From the NCBI RefSeq assembly GCF_003601975.1, contig NZ_QZWZ01000012.1, positions 124,001-188,000 on the forward strand: a DNA stretch of 64,000 bases, written 5' to 3'. Position numbers and translations under genes: made by a program. Positions 1-7,992 of the stretch are shown here, piece after piece. Position 1 is the stretch's first letter; each line of letters begins with the position of its first letter. This DNA comes from Mesorhizobium waimense (GTDB lineage Bacteria; Pseudomonadota; Alphaproteobacteria; Rhizobiales; Rhizobiaceae). Below the pieces are notes generated by a model. The model ran no database searches and had not been told where the DNA came from. It saw only the letters and a program-made list of their open reading frames with translations.

Positions 1-36
1 GCGCGGTCGAGCCTTGGCTTGACCGCCGATGACTGA
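1..36 (+). other. possible 3' end of an upstream plus-strand gene
   Basis: The window opens inside sequence that is open in two plus-strand frames, ending at TGA 30-32 or TGA 34-36. Either could be the last ten or so codons of a gene running in from the left. A strong bidirectional terminator follows at once, which fits the end of a transcription unit. Too little is visible to choose a frame or name a product. Confidence 0.2.
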
Positions 37-74
37 AAAAAGGGCGACCGAAGCGGTGCTTCGGTCGCTCTTTT
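36..74. terminator. bidirectional rho-independent terminator
   Basis: An 11-bp perfect stem (44-54 with 58-68, loop GGT) is flanked by an A-run on the left (36-41) and TTTT on the right (71-74). It can therefore end transcripts from both sides: the unknown plus-strand gene entering from the left and the minus-strand hydrolase gene whose stop codon is at 85-87. Confidence 0.8.
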
Positions 75-84
75 CGTTTCGCGC

Positions 85-1059
85 CTATTCCGTGAGCGCC
101 TTGACCCAGACGACGATTCGCTGCGCCAGGAAGGCCGTGGTCGACGGCGACAGGGCGTCGCCGGCAATGACATGGTTGTCCTGGTCGCCGGTGTCGTCAA
201 CCGGCACCAGTTCATGCGCGGCACCCCAGCGTCCGGCGATCTCGCGCGTGCGGTCGGGCCGCACCACTTTGTCCGAATCCGAAAAGATGAACAAAGCGGG
301 GATGGCCGCCTTCTCCACCGGCGCGCCATAGGCAAGCTCCACCAGCGCCTCCATCGGCAGCGTCGCCGCCATCGGATATTTGTAGGTCCAGAATTTTTCA
401 TGCAGCGCGTTGCGCGTCGGGAAGCTGCGCTCCTTGCCGCCGACGAGTTCGGCGATCTGCTTGCCCCACGGCATGGTCAGGATCTCGGCACCGGATGCCT
501 TGACGCCGAAATTGGGCGAGATGAATGCGATCGCCGCGACGCCATCCGACGCACCCGGCTGCGTAGCCGCCCAGGCCGCCAGCGAGCCACCGGTCGAAGT
601 GGCGATGACGATCACCTTGTCGCCGATCGCCCGGCCGATGGCGAGCGCTTCCTCATAGTCGTTGATCCAGGCATTGACGCTGCCCTGCGCCATCGCGGCG
701 CTGTCCTGACCATGGCCGGTGAGGCGGGTGTAGAAGAGGTTGGCGTCGAGTTGGTCGGCCACCTCATCGGGCAGCGGACGGATCTCTCCCTTCGACGCCG
801 AAAACCCATGGATGTAGACGATCGCCAGCTTTGTCCTGGCGCGAACCATCGGGTTGGCCCAGATGATTTCCTTCTCCAGCCCGTCGCGGATATTGGGGAC
901 GGCGGCCTCTTCGCGCACCAGATAGGCCTGCGGATCGTCACCGATCGCTTTCGGATCGAAGCGGATCGTGGTGTCGACGGGAACGCGCGGGCCAAGCACG
1001 AAGGCCATGACAAGAACGACGGCGAGGCACAACACCGCAAGCACGATCCGTCGCCCCAT
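85..1059 (-). CDS. membrane-anchored alpha/beta hydrolase
   Basis: A 324-residue protein beginning MGRRIVLAVL, with a hydrophobic signal-anchor at about residues 4-22, so the catalytic domain probably faces the periplasm. The alpha/beta hydrolase fold is shown by the oxyanion-type YIHGFSAS (about 82-89), a nucleophile-elbow-like ATSTGG around Ser155, an acid-loop candidate FSDSD and a late DNHVIAG supplying the His. The elbow departs from the usual GxSxG because the first Gly is Ala. The reading frame stays open upstream through a tandem repeat to 1227, but that extension is repetitive and basic, so I place the start at the ATG at 1059. The substrate is unknown; a lysophospholipase or carboxylesterase role is possible. 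Confidence 0.7.
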   Translation of the reverse strand: MGRRIVLAVLCLAVVLVMAFVLGPRVPVDTTIRFDPKAIGDDPQAYLVREEAAVPNIRDGLEKEIIWANPMVRARTKLAIVYIHGFSASKGEIRPLPDEVADQLDANLFYTRLTGHGQDSAAMAQGSVNAWINDYEEALAIGRAIGDKVIVIATSTGGSLAAWAATQPGASDGVAAIAFISPNFGVKASGAEILTMPWGKQIAELVGGKERSFPTRNALHEKFWTYKYPMAATLPMEALVELAYGAPVEKAAIPALFIFSDSDKVVRPDRTREIAGRWGAAHELVPVDDTGDQDNHVIAGDALSPSTTAFLAQRIVVWVKALTE

Positions 1060-1119
1060 TAACAGACTCCACGCAACAATTCTCAACCTATGGGCGCGAT
1101 TGCAAACAGGCAACGGGTA

Positions 1120-1245
1120 CCTGTGGACGGCCAGCCGCCACCTGTGGACGGCCAGCCGCCACCTGTGGACGACGCGGTCGCCACTAGTGGACGGCCAGCC
1201 GCCATTTGTGGACAGCACCTTCGCCACCTGGACGGCGCTTCGCCA
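1120..1245. repeat. short tandem repeat array, six units of about 21 bp
   Basis: Six consecutive units of 19-22 bp begin at 1120, 1141, 1162, 1184, 1205 and 1227. The first two are identical 21-mers; the rest are degraded copies sharing a TGTGGAC or TGGACGG core and ending in CGCCA. The array fills most of the 202-bp gap between the SDR gene (ends 1262) and the hydrolase gene (starts 1059). It has no convincing coding role: on the minus strand it reads as a repeated WRLAVHR peptide. Confidence 0.8.
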
Positions 1246-1261
1246 AAGCCGTCGACCGAGC

Positions 1262-2083
1262 CTATTCGCCGGGCGGCTTGCGGTCGAAATTGAGCGGCCG
1301 GGCCATCCAGGCGGTCGTCAGGCCGATCACCCAGCGGCCGACCGGCCGCGGCAGCAAACCGAGCAGCTTCAGGGGCCAGCTTATGTGGTAGGGAAAGGTG
1401 ACTTCGAAGCCGCCGGATTTAATGCCGCGCGCCATGCGGCGCGAAGCACGATGCACGGGCATCAGGCCCGGCATCGGCAGCATGTTCTTTTCGGTCAGCG
1501 GCGTGTCGACAAAGCCCGGGTTTATCACCTGGACACGAATGTTCATCTTGTCGAAATCGTATTTCAGCGACTCGGCCAGGATGTTGATGGCTGCCTTGGT
1601 GCCGCCATAGGCAGCGGTGGTCGGCCAGCCGGAATAGGCCGTTACCGATCCGACAAGGACAACATGGCCGCGCGAACGCACCCGCATGTGCTCGACGACA
1701 GGCACCAGGCCGTTGAGGATGCCGAAATAGTTGACCTCGAAGGAGCGGCGGAAGTCCCGCACGATCAGGTCTTCGCCGGGCGTGGAGATGTAATTCCCGG
1801 CGTTGAAGACGGCCAGCACGATCGGGCCGAGATCCTTTTCGATCGTCGCGACCGTCGCTGCCATGCGCTGCTCGTCGGTGACGTCACAAGGAAAGGAGGT
1901 GACGCGGCCGGGCATCTGCGCCGTCTCGACGAGCAGCGTGTCGACCGGATCGCCGTCGAGTGCGGTCACCGCAACGGCATAGCCTTGCGCCGCGAGGTCC
2001 TTGGCCAATGCGCGGCCGATGCCGCTGCTGCCGCCGGTGATCCAGGCGACACCGTGCTTCGGGTTGGCCCGATAGAGAGTCAT
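1262..2083 (-). CDS. short-chain dehydrogenase/reductase (SDR)
   Basis: A 273-residue classical SDR that should oxidise or reduce an alcohol/carbonyl pair with NAD(P)(H). The cofactor loop TGGSSGIG lies at 16-23, NAG at 94-96, and the catalytic triad appears as Ser146, Tyr159 and Lys163 (YGGTK). The C-terminal 40 or so residues are hydrophobic and basic, as in SDRs that sit at the membrane, such as 3-ketodihydrosphingosine-reductase-like members. It lies upstream of the hydrolase gene on the same strand, separated from it by the tandem repeat. The substrate cannot be inferred from sequence. Confidence 0.8.
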   Translation of the reverse strand: MTLYRANPKHGVAWITGGSSGIGRALAKDLAAQGYAVAVTALDGDPVDTLLVETAQMPGRVTSFPCDVTDEQRMAATVATIEKDLGPIVLAVFNAGNYISTPGEDLIVRDFRRSFEVNYFGILNGLVPVVEHMRVRSRGHVVLVGSVTAYSGWPTTAAYGGTKAAINILAESLKYDFDKMNIRVQVINPGFVDTPLTEKNMLPMPGLMPVHRASRRMARGIKSGGFEVTFPYHISWPLKLLGLLPRPVGRWVIGLTTAWMARPLNFDRKPPGE

Positions 2084-2251
2084 GCTGTGCCCTGTGAATG
2101 TGTCGATAGTGCTCTAGCGGCGGATAAATCGAATGAAAAGAGCGCTGTTCCGCGCAATGAGGAAATGAACGTTTTGACAACGTATCCGTTTTGAGACGCA
2201 TCTTGGCAATTGCGGTGCCCGAAATGCCGCTAGTCCAGGCAAATTCTTGCC

Positions 2252-2278
2252 TTGAAACCAAAGCTTCGGGTTTCTAGG
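2252..2278 (+). promoter_or_regulatory. candidate promoter for the cysteine synthase operon
   Basis: TTGAAA at 2252-2257 and TCTAGG at 2273-2278 resemble alphaproteobacterial housekeeping -35 and -10 elements, with a slightly short spacer of 15 bp. They lie 30-56 bp before the ATG at 2308, which is preceded by AAGGAATCTCC as ribosome binding site. The match is by eye only. Confidence 0.3.
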
Positions 2279-2307
2279 GTCTCGCCGCACCTACACAAGG
2301 AATCTCC

Positions 2308-3342
2308 ATGCATCGTTCTGTGATCGAAGCGATTGGCAACACGCCCCTGATCCGCCTCAACAAGGCGTCGGAAGCAACCGGTTGCGAGATCCTGGGCAAG
2401 GCCGAATTCATGAATCCGGGTCAGTCGGTCAAGGACCGGGCCGGCCTGTTCATCATCCGCGACGCCGAACAGCGCGGGCTTTTGAAGCCGGGCGGCGTCA
2501 TCGTCGAGGGAACGGCCGGCAACACCGGTATCGGCCTGACGCTGGTCGCCAAGGCGCTCGGTTATCGCACCGTGATCGTCATTCCGGACACGCAGAGCCA
2601 GGAGAAGAAGGACACGATCAAAATGCTCGGTGGCGAGCTGATCGAGGTGCCGGCAGTGCCTTACAAGAACCCCAACAATTACGTGAGGCTGTCGGGGCGC
2701 CTGGCCGAGCAGATGGCGCGTTCGGAGCCGAACGGCGCGATCTGGGCCAACCAGTTCGACAACGTGGCCAATCGTGACGGCCATGTCCGCACCACCGCGC
2801 AGGAAATCTGGGCCCAGACCGGCGGCAAGGTCGATGGCTTTGTGTCGGCCGTCGGTTCCGGCGGGACGCTGGCCGGCGTTGGCCTTGGGCTGAAGGCCAA
2901 AAGCAAGGACGTCAAGATCGCGCTCGCTGACCCGCTGGGCGCGGCGCTCTTCAGTTTCTACACCAGCGGCGAATTGAAATCCGAGGGCAGCTCGATCACC
3001 GAAGGCATCGGGCAAGGGCGCATCACCGCCAACCTCGAAGGCTTCACGCCGGATTTTTCGTTCCAGATTCCGGATGAGGAAGCGCTGCCGATCGTCTTCG
3101 ACCTGATCCAGGAAGAAGGCCTGTGTGTCGGCGGCTCGACCGGCATCAACATTGCCGGCGCGATCCGGCTGGCGCGCGAACTGGGTCCCGGCCACACAAT
3201 CGTCACCCTCCTTTGCGACTACGGCACGCGCTACCAGTCGAAGCTGTTCAACCCCGAGTTCCTGCGCGAGAAAGGACTGCCGGCGCCGGGCTGGATGGAC
3301 GAGCAGAGCAAAATCTCGGTGCCGTTCGAAAAGGTCGCGTGA
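2308..3342 (+). CDS. cysK: cysteine synthase A (O-acetylserine sulfhydrylase)
   Basis: A PLP enzyme making cysteine from O-acetylserine and sulfide. The 344-residue protein begins MHRSVIEAIGNTPLIRL, typical of the family; the PLP lysine is Lys42 in GQSVKDRAG. The substrate/phosphate loops appear as EGTAGNTGIG (67-76) and GSGGTLAG (183-190). It is longer than enteric CysK (about 323 residues) and carries TAGNT where many CysK proteins have TSGNT, as in the rhizobial subgroup. It heads a tightly packed operon: its stop TGA shares one base with the ATG of the AlaX gene. A role in cysteine supply agrees with the sulfurtransferase two genes downstream. Confidence 0.9.
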   Translation: MHRSVIEAIGNTPLIRLNKASEATGCEILGKAEFMNPGQSVKDRAGLFIIRDAEQRGLLKPGGVIVEGTAGNTGIGLTLVAKALGYRTVIVIPDTQSQEKKDTIKMLGGELIEVPAVPYKNPNNYVRLSGRLAEQMARSEPNGAIWANQFDNVANRDGHVRTTAQEIWAQTGGKVDGFVSAVGSGGTLAGVGLGLKAKSKDVKIALADPLGAALFSFYTSGELKSEGSSITEGIGQGRITANLEGFTPDFSFQIPDEEALPIVFDLIQEEGLCVGGSTGINIAGAIRLARELGPGHTIVTLLCDYGTRYQSKLFNPEFLREKGLPAPGWMDEQSKISVPFEKVA

Positions 3343-4085
3343 TGGCACACAAGACCGAAGCGCTGTTTCGCGACGACGCCTATCTGAGGAAGGCTCAGGC
3401 TCAAGTTGTCGCCGTCAACGAGCGCGGCGGCATCATCCTCGACCGGTCGATCTTCTATGCGACGTCGGGCGGGCAGCCGGGCGACACGGGTACATTGGAA
3501 CGTGCTGACGGCAGTCGCATCGTCATTGCTGCCACCATCGCCGGCGAGACCAAGGACGAGATCATCCATGTTCCATCTCCCGAGCAAGCGGTTCCCGGTT
3601 TCGGCGAGCGGCTGAAGCTCGCCATCGATTGGGAGCGGCGGCACCTTCTGATGCGTATGCATGCCGCCTGCCATTTGCTCACCGTCGTCTGTCCATACCC
3701 GATCACCGGTGCCGCGGTTTCCGAGGACGACAGCCGCGTCGACTTCGACATTCCGGATGCCGGTTTCACCAAGGAGGACGTGACGGCGGGGCTGATGGAA
3801 CTGGTGCGCGCCGACCATCCGATCTTCACCCGGCTGATCACCGACGAAGAACTGGCGGCCAATCCCGGCCTGGTGAAATCCAAGAATGTGCGGCCGCCTG
3901 TCGGCACCGGCAGGATCCGGCTGGTCTGCATCGGCGAGAATGCCTCGATCGACAGCCAGCCTTGCGGCGGTACCCATGTGAAGAGCACCAGCGAGGTCGG
4001 CGAGATCCATATCGGCAAGATCGAAAAGAAAGGCCGCGAGAACCGGCGCTTCCGTATACGCTTCGGGCCGATGCCGGCGATCTGA
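3342..4085 (+). CDS. AlaX-type alanyl-tRNA editing protein
   Basis: A 247-residue free-standing relative of the AlaRS editing domain, expected to hydrolyse mischarged Ser- or Gly-tRNA(Ala). Diagnostic features are SGGQPGDTG (42-50) and the four zinc ligands: HxxxH (His107, His111, in HAACH) and CxxxH (Cys208, His212, in CGGTH). The ATG at 3342 overlaps the cysK stop by one base, implying translational coupling. A frame extension upstream exists but is just cysK sequence read in another frame. Its position between cysteine synthase and a mercaptopyruvate sulfurtransferase is notable; the tRNA actually edited is not determined by sequence. Confidence 0.85.
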   Translation: MAHKTEALFRDDAYLRKAQAQVVAVNERGGIILDRSIFYATSGGQPGDTGTLERADGSRIVIAATIAGETKDEIIHVPSPEQAVPGFGERLKLAIDWERRHLLMRMHAACHLLTVVCPYPITGAAVSEDDSRVDFDIPDAGFTKEDVTAGLMELVRADHPIFTRLITDEELAANPGLVKSKNVRPPVGTGRIRLVCIGENASIDSQPCGGTHVKSTSEVGEIHIGKIEKKGRENRRFRIRFGPMPAI

Positions 4086-4122
4086 AGGTCAGTTGCCACC
4101 ACAGGCGAGCAGGAGAAAAAGA

Positions 4123-4974
4123 ATGGCCGAGGACAGTCCTTTCATCGTCGACGCGGACTGGCTGCAGCAGCGCCTCGGGGAGCCGGGCCTGACGATCATC
4201 GATGCGTCCTGGTACCTGCCTGCGCAGAAGCGCGACGCGCGCGCCGAATACGAGGCGGCGCATATTCCGGGTGCGCGGTTTCTCGACCAGGATGTGATCT
4301 CGGACCCGGAGTCCGGCCTGCCGCATACACTGCCGTCGCCGCAGAATTTCGCGCAGTATGTTGGCGCCATGGGCGTTTCGGCCGACGATACGATCGTGGT
4401 CTATGACGGTCCGGGCTATTTTTCGGCGCCACGCGGCTGGTGGATGTTCCGGGTCATGGGCGTGTTCCAGGTATACATCCTGAGCGGCGGCTTCGACCGC
4501 TGGAAGGCCGAGGGACGCCCGGTGACTGCCGAGCAGACGAAGATCGCACCTTGCATCTTCCATGCCGACTTCGATGCCGCTCAAGTCGTCAGCCTCGCCG
4601 AGATGCGCCGCATCGTCGATAAACGAGAGAGCCAGATCGCCGATGCGCGATCCGCCGGCCGTTTCGCCGGTACGGAGCCTGAACCTCGTGCCGGCATCCG
4701 TTCCGGCCATATGCCTGGCGCGCGCAATGTCCCGGTTACAGGACTTGCCGAGAACGGCGAATTGCTGCCCAAGGATCGCCTGCGCAAGGTCATCGAGGAT
4801 GCCGGGATCGATCTGTCGAAGCCGGTCGTCACATCGTGCGGCTCGGGCATCACGGCGGCGGCGATCACGCTGGCGCTGGAGACGCTTGGCCATGCCGAGA
4901 ACAGGCTTTACGACGGTTCATGGACGGAATGGGGCGGGCTTGGCGATACGCCGGTGGTGACGGGCAAGGAATGA
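4123..4974 (+). CDS. sseA: 3-mercaptopyruvate / thiosulfate sulfurtransferase (rhodanese)
   Basis: A 283-residue tandem rhodanese. The N-terminal domain (about 5-135) is structural; the C-terminal domain (about 155-283) carries the persulfide-forming Cys239 in CGSGIT, the loop type of 3-mercaptopyruvate sulfurtransferases (CG[ST]GVT). It transfers sulfur from mercaptopyruvate or thiosulfate to a thiol acceptor in the cytoplasm. The start is the ATG at 4123, preceded by AGGAG; the frame opens at 4093, but that start lacks a ribosome binding site. The gene ends in ATGA shared with the next gene. Position in a cysteine operon favours mercaptopyruvate as substrate. Confidence 0.88.
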   Translation: MAEDSPFIVDADWLQQRLGEPGLTIIDASWYLPAQKRDARAEYEAAHIPGARFLDQDVISDPESGLPHTLPSPQNFAQYVGAMGVSADDTIVVYDGPGYFSAPRGWWMFRVMGVFQVYILSGGFDRWKAEGRPVTAEQTKIAPCIFHADFDAAQVVSLAEMRRIVDKRESQIADARSAGRFAGTEPEPRAGIRSGHMPGARNVPVTGLAENGELLPKDRLRKVIEDAGIDLSKPVVTSCGSGITAAAITLALETLGHAENRLYDGSWTEWGGLGDTPVVTGKE

Positions 4975-5543
4975 CGGTGATGGAAAACGGAGTGCTGGAA
5001 GACATCGACGTCACGGTAACGTTTCTCGAAATGCATGTGCCGCCGGCCTACTCGCCGCCGGTGCCGTACAACCGCCAGATCGCGCTGCTGAAAACCAAGG
5101 ATATTCCGCTGCATTTCTATCGCTATCTGATGGACCGGGTGGGGCGGAAATGGCACTGGGTGAATGTGCTGAGGCTGGACGATGAAGAGCTTTCGGCCGG
5201 CCTGCATCGCGAAGATCGCGACATCAGAGTGCTTTATCTCGATGGCTCGCCGGCCGGCTTTTTCGACCTCAAGCCGCATCTACCGGAAGAAGTCGAGCTC
5301 GCCTATTTCGGCATGATGGAGCACGCCACCGGGCAAGGCATCGGCCGCTGGTTCCTGGGTGCGGCGATCGCTGCCGCTTGGTCTTACGGACCGAAGCGGG
5401 TGACTGTGCAGACCTGCACGCTCGACCATCCCGCGGCCCTGCCGCTCTACCAGAAACTCGGCTTTGCGCCGGTGGCGCAAAAGAAGGAGATCGTGCATCC
5501 GATGACCTTCGCCGAGCGCTCGGCCAGCGTCATGCGGCCGTAG
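4971..5543 (+). CDS. GNAT-family N-acetyltransferase
   Basis: A 190-residue protein with the GNAT fold: a central beta strand with VELAYFGMMEHATGQGIG, containing the acetyl-CoA pyrophosphate loop (ATGQGIG), and a C-terminal segment ending in LYQKLGFAPV, the usual last helix/strand. The start overlaps the sulfurtransferase stop (ATGA at 4971-4974), so it is the last gene of the cysteine operon; Met at 4980 is an alternative start. The substrate is unknown. Serine O-acetylation is a different fold (CysE), so this is not the missing serine acetyltransferase. Confidence 0.78.
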   Translation: MTVMENGVLEDIDVTVTFLEMHVPPAYSPPVPYNRQIALLKTKDIPLHFYRYLMDRVGRKWHWVNVLRLDDEELSAGLHREDRDIRVLYLDGSPAGFFDLKPHLPEEVELAYFGMMEHATGQGIGRWFLGAAIAAAWSYGPKRVTVQTCTLDHPAALPLYQKLGFAPVAQKKEIVHPMTFAERSASVMRP

Positions 5544-5655
5544 CTTCTCCGCAAGCTGAACCCACCGTTCATCGGCGCTTCAGACTGTCTTTGCGATGGT
5601 GCCATCAGCATGCATTAACGCGCCCATCTGAGAGCGGCGCCGAAGGAGAAGAGAC

Positions 5656-6213
5656 ATGCTGACCCGACGCACATTTGCCGTGGCGATGACTGCGGCACTT
5701 GCCATGCCGAGCCTGGCATCCGCTCAGGCAACCACACCTTCCGCCGCGACGATCGAACGCCAGCTTGAAGCGCCGCCCAAGGTGAAGCTGCGCCCCAACC
5801 AGCGCGTCACAATCCGTGAGTTCAAGCGGCGGCCGGATCTCCGGCGCATGGCGCGCTCGATCGACATCCAGTCGATCAATTTCGCCTTCGGCTCGGCCGC
5901 CATCTCCGAATCGCAGTACGGCAAGATCGAAAATATCGCCGACGCACTCGATCGCATCCTGCGGCGCGATCGTCGCGCGCGGGTGCTGATCGAAGGTCAT
6001 ACCGACGCCGTCGGTTCCTTCCAGTCGAACCAGATCCTGTCCGAACAGCGTGCCGCCTCGCTGAAGCGCACGCTGGTGCGCGAATTCGGCGTGCCGGGCC
6101 ATGCGCTCGAGACCGTGGGCTATGGCGAGGAGTTCCTGCTCGTGCCGACCCAGAACGAGAACTGGCGCAATCGCCGGGTGACGCTGCGCCGCTTCGACGA
6201 TTTCATAAGATAG
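5656..6213 (+). CDS. OmpA-family peptidoglycan-associated protein
   Basis: A 185-residue exported protein. A signal peptide at residues 1-23 (twin-Arg start LTRRTF, cleavage near ASA/Q) is followed by a linker and an OmpA C-terminal domain (about 72-185) with the FAFGSAAIS start, EGHTDAVGS peptidoglycan-binding turn and NWRNRRVTL ending. It probably anchors the envelope to peptidoglycan in the periplasm. No lipobox Cys is present. Well-spaced GGAG lies before the ATG. It stands alone, followed by a hairpin. Confidence 0.85.
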   Translation: MLTRRTFAVAMTAALAMPSLASAQATTPSAATIERQLEAPPKVKLRPNQRVTIREFKRRPDLRRMARSIDIQSINFAFGSAAISESQYGKIENIADALDRILRRDRRARVLIEGHTDAVGSFQSNQILSEQRAASLKRTLVREFGVPGHALETVGYGEEFLLVPTQNENWRNRRVTLRRFDDFIR

Positions 6214-6244
6214 CCTCGTTCGGAACTATTGGGGCAATGCTGAA

Positions 6245-6272
6245 AGAGCCCGGCTTGAACGAGCCGGGCTCT
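6245..6272 (+). terminator. hairpin terminator after the OmpA-like gene
   Basis: An 11-bp perfect stem (6245-6255 with 6262-6272, six-base loop) lies 31 bp after the OmpA-like stop. Only a short T-run follows, so it may be a weak terminator or an mRNA 3'-end stabiliser. Confidence 0.6.
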
Positions 6273-6324
6273 TCCCATATCGCTGATCGTCCACGGCCAA
6301 TAGCGATGGCGAAAGGATCGGATC

Positions 6325-7131
6325 ATGACGATACGGGTGGTGATGGCAGGCGCAACCGGCTGGGTCGGCAAGGCACTGGTGCCGGCGATCGCGGCGCAGG
6401 CCGACATGCAGCTCTCTGGTGCGGTGTCGCGCAGCGGCGCAGGACAGGATTCCGGCCTGCTGGTCGGCGTGCCGGCCAATGGCGTGATCGCTTCTGCCTC
6501 GCTGGCGGAGGCGCTGCAGGCGCCGTCCGAAGTGCTGGTCGACTACACCAAGCCGGATGTCGTGAAGGACCACGTGCTGCTCGCCATCGAGAAGGGTCGG
6601 CATGTGGTCATCGGCACGTCAGGGCTCGGGGCCGGCGACTATGCCGACATCGATGCTGCGGCGCGCGCCAACCGGGTCGGCGTTATCGCGGCCGGCAATT
6701 TTTCGATCACCGCCACGCTGATGAAACGCTTCGCCCTGATGGCGGCGAAATATGTGCCTGATGTCGAGGTCATCGACTATGCCAGCGCCAGGAAGCCCGA
6801 TGCGCCGTCAGGCACGGCGCGCGAGCTGGCCGAAGCGCTGGCTGACATCCGCAAGGCATCCACCGCGCGGCCGGTGTCGGAGGTCTCCGGCGTGCCAGGA
6901 ACGCGCGGTGCCGCGGTCGGCGCGGGCGAGGGGGTGCAAGTGCATGCGCTGCGTCTGCCGTCCTACATACTTTCCTGCGAGGCGCTGTTCGGCCTGCCCG
7001 ACGAGCGGCTGGCCATCCGCCATGACGCCGGCTCATCCGCCGCGCCTTATGTTGCAGGCACGCTGCTTGCCGTCCGGCGGGTGCAGGAAATCACCGGGCT
7101 GGTGCGTGGGCTTGACGCGCTGATGGATTGA
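6325..7131 (+). CDS. DapB-like dihydrodipicolinate reductase homologue, catalytic His pair missing
   Basis: A 268-residue protein with the whole DapB architecture: N-terminal Rossmann loop MAGATGWVG (7-15), VIGTSG (95-100), the substrate loop KPDAPSGTA (157-165), and the C-terminal RLPSYILSCEALFG and LAIRHDAGSS segments. In DapB the substrate loop is preceded by two His (E. coli EAHHRHKVDAPSGTA); here the aligned residues are Ala153 and Ser154, so the proton-donor His is absent while Lys157 is kept. It may be a catalytically altered paralogue working on another substrate rather than the lysine-pathway enzyme. It stands alone, 53 bp after a hairpin. Confidence 0.75.
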   Translation: MTIRVVMAGATGWVGKALVPAIAAQADMQLSGAVSRSGAGQDSGLLVGVPANGVIASASLAEALQAPSEVLVDYTKPDVVKDHVLLAIEKGRHVVIGTSGLGAGDYADIDAAARANRVGVIAAGNFSITATLMKRFALMAAKYVPDVEVIDYASARKPDAPSGTARELAEALADIRKASTARPVSEVSGVPGTRGAAVGAGEGVQVHALRLPSYILSCEALFGLPDERLAIRHDAGSSAAPYVAGTLLAVRRVQEITGLVRGLDALMD

Positions 7132-7203
7132 GTTTGGCAGGAATCGGGTGGGAGATGCCGCCTGGCAGGCATAATTTTCGGTCACAACACCGGAGATTTC
7201 GTC

Positions 7204-7671
7204 ATGACCATCCAGTTCAAAGCCTTGCCGACGGAAGATGTGAGAGCCTTGCAGTGCGGTGGGCCTGACGCCTACGGCCACAGGCCCGAGCGGAGCATTT
7301 CCGACGGCGACGGCGTGCCGTGCCGGCATTGCCTCAGGAACGTCGCCGCCGGCGATGCCTATCTGATCCTGGCCTACCGGCCGTTTCCGGAACTGCAGCC
7401 TTACGCCGAGACCGGGCCGATCTTTCTGCATGCGCAAGAATGCGAGCGCGCGGCTGAGGCCGGGGCGCTCCCCGACATGCTGGAAAGCAGCGACTACATC
7501 GTGCGCGGCTACGGCCGGGATGACCGCATCGTCTACGGCAGCGGCGGCGTCATCCCGACGGCTGCAATCGCGGCACGCGCCGAGGCGCTGTTCGAGCGCG
7601 ACGACATCGCTTACGTCCATGTCCGCTCGGCGCGCAACAATTGCTACCAGTGCCGGATCGAGCGCGCCTGA
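7204..7671 (+). CDS. DUF1203 domain-containing protein
   Basis: A 155-residue cytoplasmic protein matching the DUF1203 family along its length. Visible landmarks are the CRHC pair (about 39-42), AYRPFPELQPYAETGPIFLH in the centre, RGYGRDDRI, and a C-terminal ARNNCYQCRI. The two Cys pairs could bind a metal, but this is inference. It is probably monocistronic: 72 bp separate it from the DapB-like gene, and a hairpin follows. Function unknown. Confidence 0.7.
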   Translation: MTIQFKALPTEDVRALQCGGPDAYGHRPERSISDGDGVPCRHCLRNVAAGDAYLILAYRPFPELQPYAETGPIFLHAQECERAAEAGALPDMLESSDYIVRGYGRDDRIVYGSGGVIPTAAIAARAEALFERDDIAYVHVRSARNNCYQCRIERA

Positions 7672-7685
7672 GGTGCGCAAAAAGA

Positions 7686-7709
7686 CGCCCGCCGATGATC
7701 TGGCGGGCG
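7686..7709 (+). terminator. hairpin after the DUF1203 gene
   Basis: Eight-base perfect GC stem CGCCCGCC (7686-7693) with GGCGGGCG (7702-7709), loop of eight, 15 bp after the stop codon. No T-run follows, so termination strength is doubtful. Confidence 0.45.
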
Positions 7710-7839
7710 GTTGGGAAAATAGTCGCGACAGAAGCTGCGGCCGAAGCAGCCGGCAAAGACTGGTATTCGCCAGCGTCTGGGAGGCGGCTCGAGCCGTCAG
7801 GGAACGACACCTGTGTAGGCACAGTTTTCGAACGCCGAA

Positions 7840-7855
7840 TGTGAAATGCTTCACA
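7840..7855. promoter_or_regulatory. CRP/FNR-type palindrome
   Basis: TGTGAAATGCTTCACA is a perfect inverted repeat with the enteric CRP core spacing TGTGA-N6-TCACA. It lies in the noncoding gap about 140 bp before a plus-strand terminator. Rhizobial Crp-like regulators recognise related but not identical sites, so the regulator is inference. Confidence 0.4.
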
Positions 7856-7992
7856 CAGCGCGTGTTTGGTCATGGCGGCCGAGCGCAATGTCGGTGACGG
7901 CTGTCGTACTCCCGTCGCATAAGCGCGCTAAAAGGTAGTCGTCGATCGATTGCCGACCGCGGATGAACCGGCGGCGCATCTCGACATCGAGG

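Noticed and set aside
1060..1227. Repetitive N-terminal extension of the hydrolase (WRLAVHR repeats)
   Set aside because: It is the tandem DNA repeat read in frame; the signal anchor starts at Met 1059, and no family member has such an extension.
1120..1245. Origin-like DnaA-box cluster
   Set aside because: The repeated TGTGGAC lacks the terminal AA/TAA of a DnaA box, no AT-rich unwinding region or dnaA/parAB/repABC gene is near.
1120..1245. CRISPR array
   Set aside because: Units are contiguous with no unique spacers, and no cas genes are present.
7720..7840. tRNA gene in the gap after DUF1203
   Set aside because: A GTTCGA-like stretch is present, but no cloverleaf with acceptor stem and anticodon arm can be drawn.
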